From a virus, in IMG/VR virus record IMGVR_UViG_3300010373_000640, positions 1 to 21,594 of that record: a stretch of DNA of 21,594 bases; one strand, written 5' to 3'. Every line of letters starts with the position of its first letter. Within the stretch, counting starts at the first letter, position 1. A program made the translations under genes and the position numbers. The notes beneath the pieces are model-generated. The model saw only the letters and a program-made list of their open reading frames with translations. It ran no database searches and was not told the origin of the DNA. Shown in pieces: positions 21,053 through 21,594 of this stretch.

Positions 21053-21594
21053 TTATGTTAACCTTCGAATAATATCCCCGCCATAGGCGTTTTTGGTCAA
21101 TTCTACGAACTCTTCGCGGGTCATATCGGACTCCAATAGTATCCCGTGTTGGGATACCCAAAGGTCTTTACCTGTCTTACATGATCCGGTTAATAGGCTA
21201 TGCCATTCGTAGAAGAGAGAGGCGGCGTATTTTACCCCCTTTTTGAATTGACTCTTAAACTGTTCGATCTTTTCATCCACGCTCTGGTTAGATATCCATT
21301 TCTGTAAAGCCTGTTCGGTGGCTTCTTTGATGGTCTTTCCGTGGGCGAAGAATCCTTCCTTTTTAGCGACGTACATTTTTATCGATTCGAAGGATGCAAC
21401 ATTAATGACATCAACTAAGGCACAATCCCCCTTTATGGATCGGATAACACAAGGAATGCCATCAATGTAATGAACAGGTTCTTTTTTGTAGAGGGATATT
21501 TTTAAGCCGTAGCCGTCGCCGTCGCCGTTGCCGTTGCCGTTGCCGTAGCCGTTGCCGTTGCCGTAGCCGTTGCCGTAGCCGTTGCCGTTGCCGT
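21053..21594 (-). CDS. Phage protein with Gly-X dipeptide repeat and conserved TGSC...G domain, 5'-partial
   Basis: The leftward frame is open to the window edge. A shorter ATG-initiated version starting at 21376 exists but would drop obviously coding sequence. The visible protein starts with 14 full Gly-X units (X = Asn, Tyr or Asp), then about 150 residues: LKISLYKKEPVHYIDGIP, a FFAHGKTIKEATEQAL helix, SLFYEWHSLLTGSCKTGKD, and TREEFVELTKNAYGGDII near the end. I recognise this layout (F-x-H-G-x-T, L-T-G-S-C-x-x-G, T-x-x-E-F-x-x-L-T...Y-G-G) from uncharacterised proteins of many phages, often led by leucine-rich or Gly-X repeats. The function is unknown to me. There is no TM segment. It is the upstream-most gene of the leftward operon visible here. 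Confidence 0.75.
   Translation of the reverse strand, partial: GNGNGYGNGYGNGNGYGNGNGNGDGDGYGLKISLYKKEPVHYIDGIPCVIRSIKGDCALVDVINVASFESIKMYVAKKEGFFAHGKTIKEATEQALQKWISNQSVDEKIEQFKSQFKKGVKYAASLFYEWHSLLTGSCKTGKDLWVSQHGILLESDMTREEFVELTKNAYGGDIIRRLT
21506..21594. repeat. GCCGTN hexanucleotide tandem repeat
   Basis: There are fourteen complete 6-nt units and a partial one running off the edge. Only the last base of each unit varies (A, C or T). On the coding (minus) strand each unit reads NAC-GGC, so the variable base is the first codon position and the encoded residue changes among Asn, Tyr and Asp while every other residue is Gly. Confidence 0.95.

Noticed and set aside
1-21594. Reassignment of TGA to Trp throughout the phage
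   Set aside because: Several genes end at TGA precisely overlapping the next start (3794, 5580, 14045, 14714, 17329), so TGA works as a stop here.

Overview
The window looks like part of a tailed bacteriophage (Caudoviricetes-type) genome or prophage whose host is a member of the Bacteroidota. The host inference rests on several things seen in the sequence. Shine-Dalgarno sequences are almost entirely absent, start codons instead follow short A/T-rich spacers, and a TTTG-N20-AATATTTG element resembles the Bacteroidota promoter consensus. The fibre genes use domain styles common in Bacteroidota phages, and two products carry signal peptides ending near a Gly-Gln, as in secreted Bacteroidota proteins. 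Genes are packed tightly with many 4-nt start/stop overlaps. Both window edges cut through genes, and no integrase, replication, packaging, tRNA, rRNA or CRISPR element is visible.

Layout: (1) 1-5055 holds the 3' part of a very large multidomain protein, which contains a histidine phosphatase whose two halves are in swapped order, overlapped by a lytic transglycosylase/lysozyme-like protein. They may be internal virion or ejected proteins. (2) 5088-13813 is a virion surface module: a small structural protein, an Ig-domain protein, a 1751-residue fibre with an embedded SGNH-hydrolase-like domain, and a 700-residue RCC1-propeller-like protein. The last two start with signal-peptide-like sequences. 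(3) 13817-18543 is a lysis and membrane module: a BhlA-like holin candidate, a Bacteroidota-phage membrane protein, a spanin candidate, several one- to three-TM proteins, and an M15 L,D-/D,D-peptidase endolysin. Two free-standing homing endonuclease genes (HNH/NUMOD and GIY-YIG/NUMOD3) sit inside it. (4) A terminator and a candidate promoter at 18571-18640 separate this from a short rightward operon of tiny proteins (18673-19872), which includes one reading frame interrupted by a single TGA.

At 19895-19999 the rightward operon meets a leftward operon in a convergent junction with one terminator hairpin for each direction, both enclosed by a long inverted repeat. (5) The leftward operon (20015-21594) holds four small uncharacterised phage proteins and a 5'-truncated gene. 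The N-terminal side of that gene is a Gly-X dipeptide repeat encoded by a GCCGTN hexanucleotide tandem repeat that runs off the right edge.

Taken together, the rightward genes would build the tail/fibre tip, adhere to and modify the host surface, and then lyse the host. The leftward genes are probably early or accessory functions. Most functional statements are domain-level readings by eye and have not been confirmed by database search.
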